DNA of 11,510 nt from URHD0088 sp041488295 (GTDB taxonomy: Bacteria; Pseudomonadota; Alphaproteobacteria; ATCC43930; CGMCC-115725). Below the pieces are notes generated by a model that ran no database searches, was not told the DNA's origin, and was given only the letters and a program-made list of their open reading frames with translations. The DNA is taken from positions 1 to 11,510 of the forward strand of contig JBGPOZ010000157.1 of assembly GCA_041488295.1 (NCBI GenBank), given 5' to 3'. Shown piece after piece: positions 1-6,443 of the stretch (position 1 is the first letter of the stretch; every line of letters begins with the position of its first letter). A program made the translations under genes and the position numbers.

Positions 1-1859
1 AGATAGATCGAGCTCCCCGCCTCCTCCTGCATATGCGCAAAGCCCCAGCGCATCAGCACGGAAAGCTCGTCGACGAAGGCGGGCTCGAAGCTGGCGAGGC
101 CCGATTGGGCGAGACCGATCAGCGGTTCCGAGCTCGATTGATGCGCGCCGCCCTCGGGCGCAAGGGTCAATCCCGACGGTGTCGCCACGGCCATGAAGCG
201 GGCGTCCTGGTAACAGGCGTAGTTGAGCGCGTCGAGACCGCGCTTGATGAAAGGATCGTAGAGCGTACCGATCGGCAGCAGCCTTGCCCCGAACAGCGGC
301 CCGCTGAGGCCGAGCGCGGCGAGGAACAGGAAGAGATTCGTCTCGGCGATGCCGAGCTCGATGTGCTGTCCCTGCGGCGTCATCAGCCAGCGCTGCGCCG
401 AAACCACTTTCTCGTCGCGGAAGACGTCCTGACGCTCGGTCCGATCGAAAATGCCGCGTCGATTGACCCAGGCGCCGAGATTGGTCGAGACCGTGACGTC
501 GGGCGAGGTCGTGACGATGCGCGAGGCGAGCTCGCCGCCGCTCGCCGCGAGCTCGTTCAGGATGCGGCCGAACCCTTCCTGGGTCGACATGCGCGCGCCG
601 CGCGGCATCGGAAAGTCGCCCGGCACGGCAATGCGCGGCGCATTCAGCCGTCGCGGACCCGCGGCATTGAACGGCACCTTGTCGAGAAAGGATTGGAGGG
701 CGTCGGGCGCGAGGTCGAGGCCGATGAAGCGATCCCATTCGGAGCCTTCCGGCACCGCCATGATCTCGCGGAATTTCCCCATCTGATCGACGTTCATGAG
801 ACCGGCATGATTGTCCTTGTGGCCGGCGAAGGGCAGTCCGTAGCCCTTGATCGTATAGGCGATGAAGCAGGTCGGAACGTCGTCGTCGATCGCATGAAAG
901 GCGTCGAGCACCGCCTCCATGTCCTGCCCACCGAGATTGGTCATGAGAGCGTGAAGCTCGTCGTCTCCCAGTTCGTCGAGAATGTGCCTGATGCCGGGAT
1001 AGCGGTTGAGGTCGCGCCGCAAATGCTCGCGCCAGCCGGCGCCGCCCTTGTAGACAAGCGCGGAGTAGAGCGAGTTGGGACAGGCATCGATCCATTCGCG
1101 CAGATGCTCGCCGTCCGGCCGGGCGAAGGCGGCTTCGAGGCGCTTGCCGTATTTCACCGTGACGACGCGCCAACCCATCATGCCGAACAAGGTGTCGATA
1201 CGATTGAAGAGACGATCGCTGACGATCGTATCGAGGCTCTGCCGATTGTAATCGATCACCCACCAGAGGTTTCGCACATCGTGCTTCCAGCCTTCGAGCA
1301 GCGCCTCGAAGACGTTGCCTTCGTCAAGCTCGGCATCGCCGACCAGCGCGACCATGCGGCCGGCTGGCCGCTCGGCAGGCGCCATGTTCTTGAGGCGGAC
1401 ATAATCCTGGACGATCGAGGCGAAGAGCGTGATGCCGACGCCAAGCCCGACCGACCCGGTCGAGAAATCGACATCGTCGGTATCCTTGGTCCGCGAGGGG
1501 TAGGATTGGGCGCCGCCGAAGGCGCGAAACCCCTGCAGCTTTTCCAGCTTTTGGTTGCCGAGAAGATATTGGATGGCATGAAAGACCGGGGAAGCGTGCG
1601 GCTTGACCGCGACCCGATCCTCCGGCCGCAAAACATCGAAATAGAGCGCCGTCATCAAGGTCACGAGCGAGGCGCTCGACGCCTGGTGGCCGCCGACCTT
1701 CAGCCCATCGCGATTCGCGCGCAAATGGTTGGCGTTGTGGATCATCCAGGCCGAAAGCCACAAGACCTTGCGTTCGAGCGCGCGGAGCGTCTTGAGACGC
1801 TCCGCCGCGGCGCTGAGCGCCGCATTCTCCTTCTCATCGACCGTCCGCGGCAGTGCCAT
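1..1859 (-). CDS. AceE/transketolase-like thiamine-diphosphate enzyme (5' part, cut by window edge)
   Basis: An open frame runs without a stop from an ATG at 1859 to the left edge, giving 619 complete codons (MALPRTVDEK...). It belongs to the thiamine-diphosphate superfamily shared by transketolase and the homodimeric pyruvate dehydrogenase E1 (AceE). The cofactor motif is visible: GDAELDEGN at about 174-182, closing with VIDYN near 201-205. KVGGHQASSAS (54-64) and KPHASPVFHAIQYLLGN (86-102) are typical of AceE-like proteins, as are TIKGYGLPFAGHKDNHAG (336-353) and HIELGIAETN (499-508), which holds the glutamate expected to activate the cofactor. Related proteins are, from memory, about 780-800 residues, so some 170 C-terminal residues lie outside. 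The start is supported by GGAAGGG about 9 bases upstream. The N-terminus is shorter than that of true AceE, so the substrate could be pyruvate, 2-oxobutyrate (as in Pseudomonas MdeB) or a sugar phosphate. No E2 or E3 partner is in view. Family is confident, reaction is not. Confidence 0.88.
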   Translation of the reverse strand, partial: MALPRTVDEKENAALSAAAERLKTLRALERKVLWLSAWMIHNANHLRANRDGLKVGGHQASSASLVTLMTALYFDVLRPEDRVAVKPHASPVFHAIQYLLGNQKLEKLQGFRAFGGAQSYPSRTKDTDDVDFSTGSVGLGVGITLFASIVQDYVRLKNMAPAERPAGRMVALVGDAELDEGNVFEALLEGWKHDVRNLWWVIDYNRQSLDTIVSDRLFNRIDTLFGMMGWRVVTVKYGKRLEAAFARPDGEHLREWIDACPNSLYSALVYKGGAGWREHLRRDLNRYPGIRHILDELGDDELHALMTNLGGQDMEAVLDAFHAIDDDVPTCFIAYTIKGYGLPFAGHKDNHAGLMNVDQMGKFREIMAVPEGSEWDRFIGLDLAPDALQSFLDKVPFNAAGPRRLNAPRIAVPGDFPMPRGARMSTQEGFGRILNELAASGGELASRIVTTSPDVTVSTNLGAWVNRRGIFDRTERQDVFRDEKVVSAQRWLMTPQGQHIELGIAETNLFLFLAALGLSGPLFGARLLPIGTLYDPFIKRGLDALNYACYQDARFMAVATPSGLTLAPEGGAHQSSSEPLIGLAQSGLASFEPAFVDELSVLMRWGFAHMQEEAGSSIY

Positions 1860-2023
1860 GCGATTTCCCTTCCGTCGAGGCATCATAAGGCAAAATGAGT
1901 GAAAAAGCTCAACTCGCTCAATGCTTTTCAACCGTGACGTTAAGAGTTCGGTAACCGTAATCGTGAAACTTATCCGGCAATTTGCCGAACGCCATCCGGC
2001 ATGACCAAAGGGAGGGGCGCAAC
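1860..2023. promoter_or_regulatory. Divergent intergenic region with candidate operator
   Basis: This region lies between the start codons of two divergently transcribed genes and must hold both promoters. Seen directly: CGGCAA-T-TTGCCG, a perfect 6+1+6 palindrome at 1975-1987; two copies of ATCCGGCA at 1972-1979 and 1994-2001, 22 bases (about two helical turns) apart; and a smaller CGGT-A-ACCG palindrome at 1949-1957. The ribosome binding sites are GGAAGGG (minus strand, around 1869-1875) and GGGAGGGG (plus strand, 2010-2017). I could not identify convincing -35/-10 boxes on either strand. A regulator bound to the repeats near the chemoreceptor start would most plausibly repress it, but this is inference. 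Confidence 0.35.
2010..2017 (+). promoter_or_regulatory. Ribosome binding site deciding the chemoreceptor start
   Basis: GGGAGGGG, 6 bases before the GTG at 2024. It is the only strong Shine-Dalgarno sequence near the beginning of this frame and argues against the upstream TTG at 1982. Confidence 0.7.
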
Positions 2024-4393
2024 GTGCTGGGGAGATGGGTACGGTACGCTCGCGACGCATCAACGCGCGCCCTCGAATGGTTCTTGGAGCGGGATTGGCG
2101 GGATTGGAGCTTGCCACAAGCGTTACGTGCAGTCGCGCCGGCGCTCGAGGCGATCGACCGGGGTCTCGCCGCGGCGCTCCGCGTTCTCATCGCGGGTTCG
2201 CGCGGCCTCCTCACCGCTCTGCGCCTGCTCGTGCCGTTGGCCCGCAAGCTGCCGCGCGCGAATCTCGGCATCGGCAATAGGCTCGGCATACGCGGCCGCC
2301 TCTTCGCCGCTTTCGGCGCGGTCACCGCGCTCACCGTCCTCGCCAGCGTCGTCGCCTTTGTCTCCTACTCTCGGCTTGGCGTGACGCTGAATGCGGTCAC
2401 GAACGACGACGTACCGGCGATGAACGCGTCGCTTCGCGTGGCCAAGACGAGCGCCGAGATCGCCGCGACGGCCCCGGCCTTGCTAGCCGCCACGGAAACG
2501 GCGCAGACGGCGCCCGCCATGGCAATGCTTGCCGGCAAGCAGCAGGAGCTCGCGCGCGCCATCGAAGCCTTGGCGGCGACGCCGGCGAAGGACGCCGCCG
2601 GCGCCCTCGCCGAGAACGCGGCGCTTTTGAAGAAACAGCTCGAGGACATCGCCGCGGCGGTCGACCGGCGCTTCGCAGCCAGCGAGGCGCGCGGCAAGGC
2701 CGTCGCCGCGATCGAAACGGCGCACCGCGACATCGCCGGGGCATTGGCCCCGCTGCTCGATGATTCGGTGTCGGATCTGAAGATCGCCATTGGCGTGGAC
2801 GAGTCAGAGGACCTCGAAAAGGTCAAGGCAAAGCTGGAGCGCGTCTCTCACCTCGAGCTCCTGGTCTTGCAAGGCCTCTATGACCTTCGCGGCGAAACCA
2901 ATCTGCTCTTCGGATTGCTGACCGAGGCCGCGACCGCACCGAACAAAGAGCTTCTCGCGCCGGTGCGCGACCGCGTCGCCGCGGCGACGGCGCAGATCAA
3001 CCAAACGCTCGGCGATCTTGCAGAGCACATGGATTTGTCGGAGTTGCGCCAGAAGCTCACCCCGCTGACCGGGCTCGGCAGCGGCGACGACAGCGTCTTC
3101 GCGCTGCGCGAGCGGGAGCTCGACACGACGACTGACGCGCAGAAAATCCTGATCGCGAACCGCACTCTCGCCGGCCGCTTCAGCTTTGCCGTGCAGCAAC
3201 TCGTCGTGAACGCCGAGGCCGAGACGCGGTCGGCGGCGACGCACTCGGCCGAAGAGATCGTCGGCGGCAAACGGCAACTCATCGCGATCGCCATCGCCAG
3301 CCTTCTCGCCGCGATCGCCATCGCCTGGCTCTATGTCGGCCGTGGTTTGATGCGACGCCTGTCGCGGCTGCGCCAAAGCATGCTGGCGGTCGCCGGCGGC
3401 GATCTCGAAGCCGAGATCCCGACAAACGGCAGCGACGAGATCGCCGAAATGGCGGCGGCTCTCATCGTCTTTCGCGACAATGGCAAAGCAGCGCAACAGG
3501 CCGACCGACAAGCCGAGGAGGAGCGCGTGCGCCTTGCCGAGGCCCGACGCCACGAATTGCTCGGCCTTGCCGAGAGTTTCGAGAACAGCGTCAAGAGCGT
3601 GGTCGAGACGGTCTCGAACGCGGCCGGTGAGATGCGCTCCAGCGCCGAAACGATGGTCGCCGTCGCCAACGGCACGAGCGCGCAGGCGACTGCGGTCGCC
3701 GCCGCCTCGACGCAAGCCTCCGAAAATGTTCGCACCGTCGCCGCCGCGACCGAGGAGCTGACCGGGTCGACGCGCGAGATCGGCAGCCGCGTCACGCAAT
3801 CGGCCGAGATCGCCGGCCAAGCGGTGCGCGAGGCGGAAGCCACCAACGCCACGGTCAACGGGCTGCTCGCGGCGGCGCAGAAGATCGGCGATGTCGTCAA
3901 GCTGATCAACGACATCGCACGGCAGACGAACCTCCTTGCCCTCAACGCCACGATCGAGGCGGCGCGCGCCGGCGAGGCCGGCAAGGGCTTTGCGGTCGTC
4001 GCCTCGGAAGTCAAGTCGCTTGCCGGCCAGACGGCGAAGGCGACCGAGGAGATCGCCAACCAGATCGGCGGCATGCAGGGCGCGACCCGCGAGGCCGCCA
4101 CCGCCATCCAGAGCATCGGCCGCACCATCGGCCGCATCGACGAGATCGCGACGGCGATCGCCGCCGCCGTCGAGGAGCAGGCGGCGACGACGCAAGCCAT
4201 TTCCGGAAACGTGCAACAGGCCGCGGCAGGCACAGACCAGGTGTCGACGACGATCGCCGACGTGACACGCGCCGCCGACGAATCGGGGACGGCGGCGCGC
4301 CGCGTTCTCGACGGCGCGGCCGTGCTCGCCGCGCAATCGGATTCGCTGCGCGTCGAGGTCGATCGCTTCCTCGAACGGGTGCGCGCCGCATAG
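2024..4393 (+). CDS. Methyl-accepting chemotaxis protein with helical periplasmic sensor and long N-terminal extension
   Basis: Transmembrane chemoreceptor that signals through CheW/CheA. I chose the GTG at 2024 (789 residues) because GGGAGGGG sits 6 bases upstream; the in-frame TTG at 1982 has no such site. In this numbering there is a cytoplasmic stretch of about 90 residues rich in Arg, Leu and Ala, then TM1 at about 92-116 and a periplasmic all-helical sensor at about 117-416. TM2 follows at about 419-439, HAMP at about 440-490 and the signalling domain to the end. The highly conserved hairpin tip is present (DIARQTNLLALNATIEAARA near 630-649, then GEAGKGFAVVASEVKSLA). The sensor's start (DDVPAMNAS...SAEIAATAPALLAA) resembles the TorS/HBM class, but the ligand is unknown. 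There is no C-terminal CheR-docking pentapeptide; the end LERVRAA is usual for alphaproteobacterial receptors. The stop codon lies at the edge of an IS scar. Confidence 0.93.
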   Translation: MLGRWVRYARDASTRALEWFLERDWRDWSLPQALRAVAPALEAIDRGLAAALRVLIAGSRGLLTALRLLVPLARKLPRANLGIGNRLGIRGRLFAAFGAVTALTVLASVVAFVSYSRLGVTLNAVTNDDVPAMNASLRVAKTSAEIAATAPALLAATETAQTAPAMAMLAGKQQELARAIEALAATPAKDAAGALAENAALLKKQLEDIAAAVDRRFAASEARGKAVAAIETAHRDIAGALAPLLDDSVSDLKIAIGVDESEDLEKVKAKLERVSHLELLVLQGLYDLRGETNLLFGLLTEAATAPNKELLAPVRDRVAAATAQINQTLGDLAEHMDLSELRQKLTPLTGLGSGDDSVFALRERELDTTTDAQKILIANRTLAGRFSFAVQQLVVNAEAETRSAATHSAEEIVGGKRQLIAIAIASLLAAIAIAWLYVGRGLMRRLSRLRQSMLAVAGGDLEAEIPTNGSDEIAEMAAALIVFRDNGKAAQQADRQAEEERVRLAEARRHELLGLAESFENSVKSVVETVSNAAGEMRSSAETMVAVANGTSAQATAVAAASTQASENVRTVAAATEELTGSTREIGSRVTQSAEIAGQAVREAEATNATVNGLLAAAQKIGDVVKLINDIARQTNLLALNATIEAARAGEAGKGFAVVASEVKSLAGQTAKATEEIANQIGGMQGATREAATAIQSIGRTIGRIDEIATAIAAAVEEQAATTQAISGNVQQAAAGTDQVSTTIADVTRAADESGTAARRVLDGAAVLAAQSDSLRVEVDRFLERVRAA

Positions 4394-4467
4394 GGCGTGG
4401 ACTCAAAAGCACATAGCAAGGCACGATCGTTGGCTGCGAGCTTGTCGTAGCGGGTGGCGATGCGTCG
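4391..4467 (-). pseudogene. IS5-family transposase 3'-end remnant (IS scar)
   Basis: On the minus strand, 4467 to 4429 reads RRIATRYDKLAAN, which matches the conserved C-terminal motif of IS5-family (IS427-like) transposases. In the same frame the remnant ends AFESTP followed by CCCTA, close to the usual AYESTP-stop ending of these transposases and to the IS terminal sequence. Intact copies carry roughly 8-10 more residues between the two parts, so there has been an internal deletion as well as loss of the rest of the element. The element's end abuts the chemoreceptor stop codon: the TA at 4391-4392 fits the TA-centred target of IS5 elements. No second inverted repeat or upstream transposase sequence is recognisable to the right of about 4467. 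Identification rests on remembered family motifs and needs an ISfinder comparison. Confidence 0.6.
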
Positions 4468-4500
4468 CGTACGCACTCGGCTACGTGTTACGATTACGAC

Positions 4501-5178
4501 ATGAACATCCTGACTATAAAGGCGTTCGGCGGGCTCCTGTTCCTGCTTCTTGCCATTGCGGCGCTGCTGTTTATTCCGGCGTGGACGCTCGATTACCGGC
4601 AGGCATGGACGTTCCTGGCCGTATATTTCGCATCGTCTCTCGCGATCACCCTCTACCTGATGAAGAAGGACCCGAAGCTCTTGGAGCGACGGATGAGCGG
4701 AGGCCCGACTGCCGAGAAGGAACCGACTCAAAAGATCATAATGTCTTTCGCGTCTCTGGGATTTATCGGCCTCATCATTGTCCCCGCACTCGATCATCGC
4801 CTCGCGTGGTCGCACATACCGCCATATGTCGCGCTCGCAGGAGACGTGCTTGTGGCGCTCGGCTTTCTCGCCGTTTTTTTCGTGTTCAAAGAAAACACGT
4901 TTACCTCTGCCACCATTGAATTGACCCCCGACCAAAGGGTCATATCAACTGGCCCATACGCGCTCGTGCGGCACCCGATGTACGCCGGAGCCTTTGTCAT
5001 GCTTCTTGGCATACCGATCGCGCTCGGTTCGTGGTGGGGGTTGTTCGTCATCGTCGCGATGATGCCCGCGCTCATATGGAGACTACTTGACGAGGAAAAA
5101 TTCTTGGCAAGGAACCTCCCGGGCTACGTCGAGTACAGAAAAAAAGTGCGGTATCGCTTGATACCGCTAGTCTGGTGA
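4501..5178 (+). CDS. Isoprenylcysteine carboxyl methyltransferase-family membrane protein
   Basis: A 225-residue integral membrane protein of the ICMT/phospholipid methyltransferase superfamily, which uses S-adenosylmethionine to methylate small or lipid substrates at the membrane. Hydrophobic segments lie at about 9-27, 36-54, 79-96, 108-129 and 162-192. The family signature is clear: GPYALVRHPMYAG (151-163) is the usual cofactor-site motif, and DEEKFL (197-202) followed by PGYVEYRKKVRYRLIP (207-222) is the typical cytoplasmic C-terminal end. Bacteria rarely have prenylated proteins to methylate, so the true substrate is unknown. No Shine-Dalgarno sequence precedes the ATG, and the space where a promoter should be is largely IS remnant. 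Sampled 60-base lines inside the gene are only 43-53% G+C, against about 70% in the preceding chemoreceptor, suggesting transfer. It is 93 bases upstream of the RidA start and may or may not be co-transcribed with it. Confidence 0.85.
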   Translation: MNILTIKAFGGLLFLLLAIAALLFIPAWTLDYRQAWTFLAVYFASSLAITLYLMKKDPKLLERRMSGGPTAEKEPTQKIIMSFASLGFIGLIIVPALDHRLAWSHIPPYVALAGDVLVALGFLAVFFVFKENTFTSATIELTPDQRVISTGPYALVRHPMYAGAFVMLLGIPIALGSWWGLFVIVAMMPALIWRLLDEEKFLARNLPGYVEYRKKVRYRLIPLVW

Positions 5179-5254
5179 CTCTTTTGGGCAGCCGCTACCG
5201 ACCAACCTCGATCTATGAGTGCGCGCCCTAAATTATCCGCTTTGTCAGACGGCA

Positions 5255-5268
5255 AAAAAGGAGAGGGA
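5255..5268 (+). promoter_or_regulatory. Ribosome binding site deciding the RidA start
   Basis: An AAGGAGAGGG sequence ends a few bases before the ATG at 5272. It is the strongest Shine-Dalgarno match in the window and fixes the RidA start at 5272 rather than 5215. Confidence 0.75.
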
Positions 5269-5271
5269 GAA

Positions 5272-5652
5272 ATGGCTAAGGTCGTAATACATACCGACGA
5301 TGCACCCAAATCTCTCGCCGGATACAGCCAGGCGATCAAGTCGAACGGTCTTGTCTTCGTCTCCGGGCAGGGACCCTTCGATGCAAGGACCGGCGAAGTC
5401 GTCGGCACGACAATTCAAGAACACACCGCTCAGTGCCTCGAAAACGTCCAAGCGATTCTCCGTGCTGCCGGCAGTTCGCTCGACAGGGCTGTGCAGGCAA
5501 CGTTCATTTTGGGTGAGGAGAGCGACTTCGCCGGGATGAACGAGGAATGGGGGAAGTGGTTCCCCAAGGACCCGCCGGCGCGCCAAGGTGCGAAGCTGCC
5601 GATCCATCCGAAAGGCATGCGGATCTCGATTGCGCTGGTGGCGGAGGCCTAA
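5272..5652 (+). CDS. RidA family (YjgF/YER057c/UK114) reactive-imine deaminase
   Basis: A small soluble trimeric protein family that hydrolyses reactive enamines and imines released by pyridoxal-phosphate enzymes and amino-acid oxidases, giving 2-oxo acids and ammonia. At 126 residues it is of normal length. Family features seen are GLVFVSGQGPFDARTGEVVG (26-45), TAQCLENVQAILRAAGSSLD (52-71) and Arg104 in the PPARQGAKL segment, which corresponds to the catalytic Arg105 of E. coli RidA. The segment after it, LPIHPKGMRISIALVAEA, fits the family less strictly at the usual glutamate, so it may belong to a side branch rather than the archetype. I chose the ATG at 5272 because AAAAAAGGAGAGGG lies just before it; an in-frame ATG at 5215 would add 19 residues with no ribosome binding site and no family match. 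A GST gene follows 110 bases downstream on the same strand. Confidence 0.9.
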   Translation: MAKVVIHTDDAPKSLAGYSQAIKSNGLVFVSGQGPFDARTGEVVGTTIQEHTAQCLENVQAILRAAGSSLDRAVQATFILGEESDFAGMNEEWGKWFPKDPPARQGAKLPIHPKGMRISIALVAEA

Positions 5653-5762
5653 CCCGGCAACCTCGCGGAGATTTGCGCGGCCGTGCGCTCGATCGCGGTT
5701 GAAGAAGCCGCGAACAAACGTCACCATCGCGACCCTGTTCAACCGAGCGATGGAGACGAATC

Positions 5763-6395
5763 ATGTCGCAAGGCGGCTTTACGCTTTATGGAATTGCCTT
5801 ATCCGGCCCGACCTACAAGGCCGGGCTGATGCTCGCCCTCTGCGGCGAGAAGTTCTCATACCGTCACGTCGCGTTGCGCGAAGGCGCGCACAAGAAGCCG
5901 GAATTTCTCGCGATCAACCGGTACGGCCAGGTACCGGCGCTCGTTCACGGCGATCTCAAGCTCTGCCAATCGGGCGCGATCCTGCAATACCTCTCGGAGA
6001 CGCTTGGCAAATTCGGCGGCGCCGATACGTTGACGCGGCAGCGGGCGCGCGAATGGCTGTTCTGGGACGCCGATCGGTTCAGCCCCGGTGTCTATCGGAC
6101 CCGAGCCATCGCCCGCGGCTTCCTTCAAGTCGATCCGGCGACCGCCAAGGTCTATCGCGACGCCGCCGAGGCCGGCCTCAAGGTCCTCGACGAGAGTCTT
6201 GCCGGTCAGAGCTTCGTCGCCGGCGCGTCGCCGACGATCGGCGACATCTCCTGCTACGGCGTCGTGGCATTCCTCGATGAGGCTGGCTTCAAGCTTGCCG
6301 ATTGGCCGCACATCAAGGCGTGGGCCGGCCGCATCGCGGCCCTGCCCGGCTTCAAGGCGCCTTACGACCTCTTGCCGATGAACGACATCCCGTGA
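5763..6395 (+). CDS. Glutathione S-transferase family protein
   Basis: A cytosolic GST-fold protein of 210 residues, the usual length. The N-terminal thioredoxin-like domain (about 6-83) shows the cis-proline in NRYGQVPAL (52-60, Pro58) and the glutathione gamma-glutamyl contact in LKLCQSGAILQYL (65-77, Ser70). Ser14 in LSGPTYKAG is a possible catalytic serine. The C-terminal helical domain (about 92-205) carries the conserved N-capping and hydrophobic staple motif, ASPTIGDISCYG (155-166, Ser156 and Asp161). The final AGRIAALPGFKAPYDLLP is typical of many proteobacterial GSTs. Substrate cannot be told. The start is supported by GGAGA about 8 bases upstream. Its 3' end faces the MFS gene, with 18 bases between stop codons. 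Sampled G+C (about 68%) is back to the level of the native-looking genes. Confidence 0.92.
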   Translation: MSQGGFTLYGIALSGPTYKAGLMLALCGEKFSYRHVALREGAHKKPEFLAINRYGQVPALVHGDLKLCQSGAILQYLSETLGKFGGADTLTRQRAREWLFWDADRFSPGVYRTRAIARGFLQVDPATAKVYRDAAEAGLKVLDESLAGQSFVAGASPTIGDISCYGVVAFLDEAGFKLADWPHIKAWAGRIAALPGFKAPYDLLPMNDIP

Positions 6396-6405
6396 TCGGC
6401 GCCGC

Positions 6406-6443
6406 CTCGTCCGTCACATGCCGCGCGGCAGGTGGCGGACGAG
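6406..6443. terminator. Long hairpin at the convergent GST/MFS junction, likely bidirectional 3'-end signal
   Basis: CTCGTCCGTCAC (6406-6417) pairs with GTGGCGGACGAG (6432-6443) over 12 positions, with one T-G wobble, enclosing a second self-complementary core TGCCGCGCGGCA (6419-6430) after one mismatch. It lies just after the GST stop and contains the MFS stop codon (6414-6416) and last codons of that gene. Neither strand has a T-run after the stem, so it is not a textbook intrinsic terminator; it may instead stop or protect the 3' ends of both mRNAs. The pairing is seen directly, the function is inferred. Confidence 0.5.

Noticed and set aside
33..1898. Long plus-strand open frame (621 codons) opposite the AceE-like gene
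   Set aside because: It is antisense to a clearly recognisable enzyme with intact motifs. Its protein is a low-complexity Arg/Glu/His-rich mix with no family character, the usual shadow of GC-rich coding DNA.
1972..1988. Sigma-54 type -24/-12 promoter before the chemoreceptor
   Set aside because: GG and GC dinucleotides are present, but their spacing is 8 instead of the required 12 bases.
1982..2023. Upstream TTG start for the chemoreceptor
   Set aside because: No Shine-Dalgarno sequence precedes it, and it falls within the 1975-1987 palindrome; the GTG at 2024 has a strong site at proper spacing.
2804..4336. Minus-strand open frame of 510 codons opposite the chemoreceptor
   Set aside because: No recognisable protein features and fully covered by the chemoreceptor; an overlapping minus frame (3331-4935) is a shadow too, apart from the short IS-derived piece near 4393-4467.
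5215..5271. Upstream ATG extending the RidA protein by 19 residues
   Set aside because: No ribosome binding site before it and the added residues do not match the family; the excellent site before 5272 decides the start.
5693..5713. Small hairpin (TCGCGG ... CCGCGA) between the RidA and GST genes
   Set aside because: Only six paired bases around a nine-base loop and no following T-run; such pairings are frequent in DNA this GC-rich.
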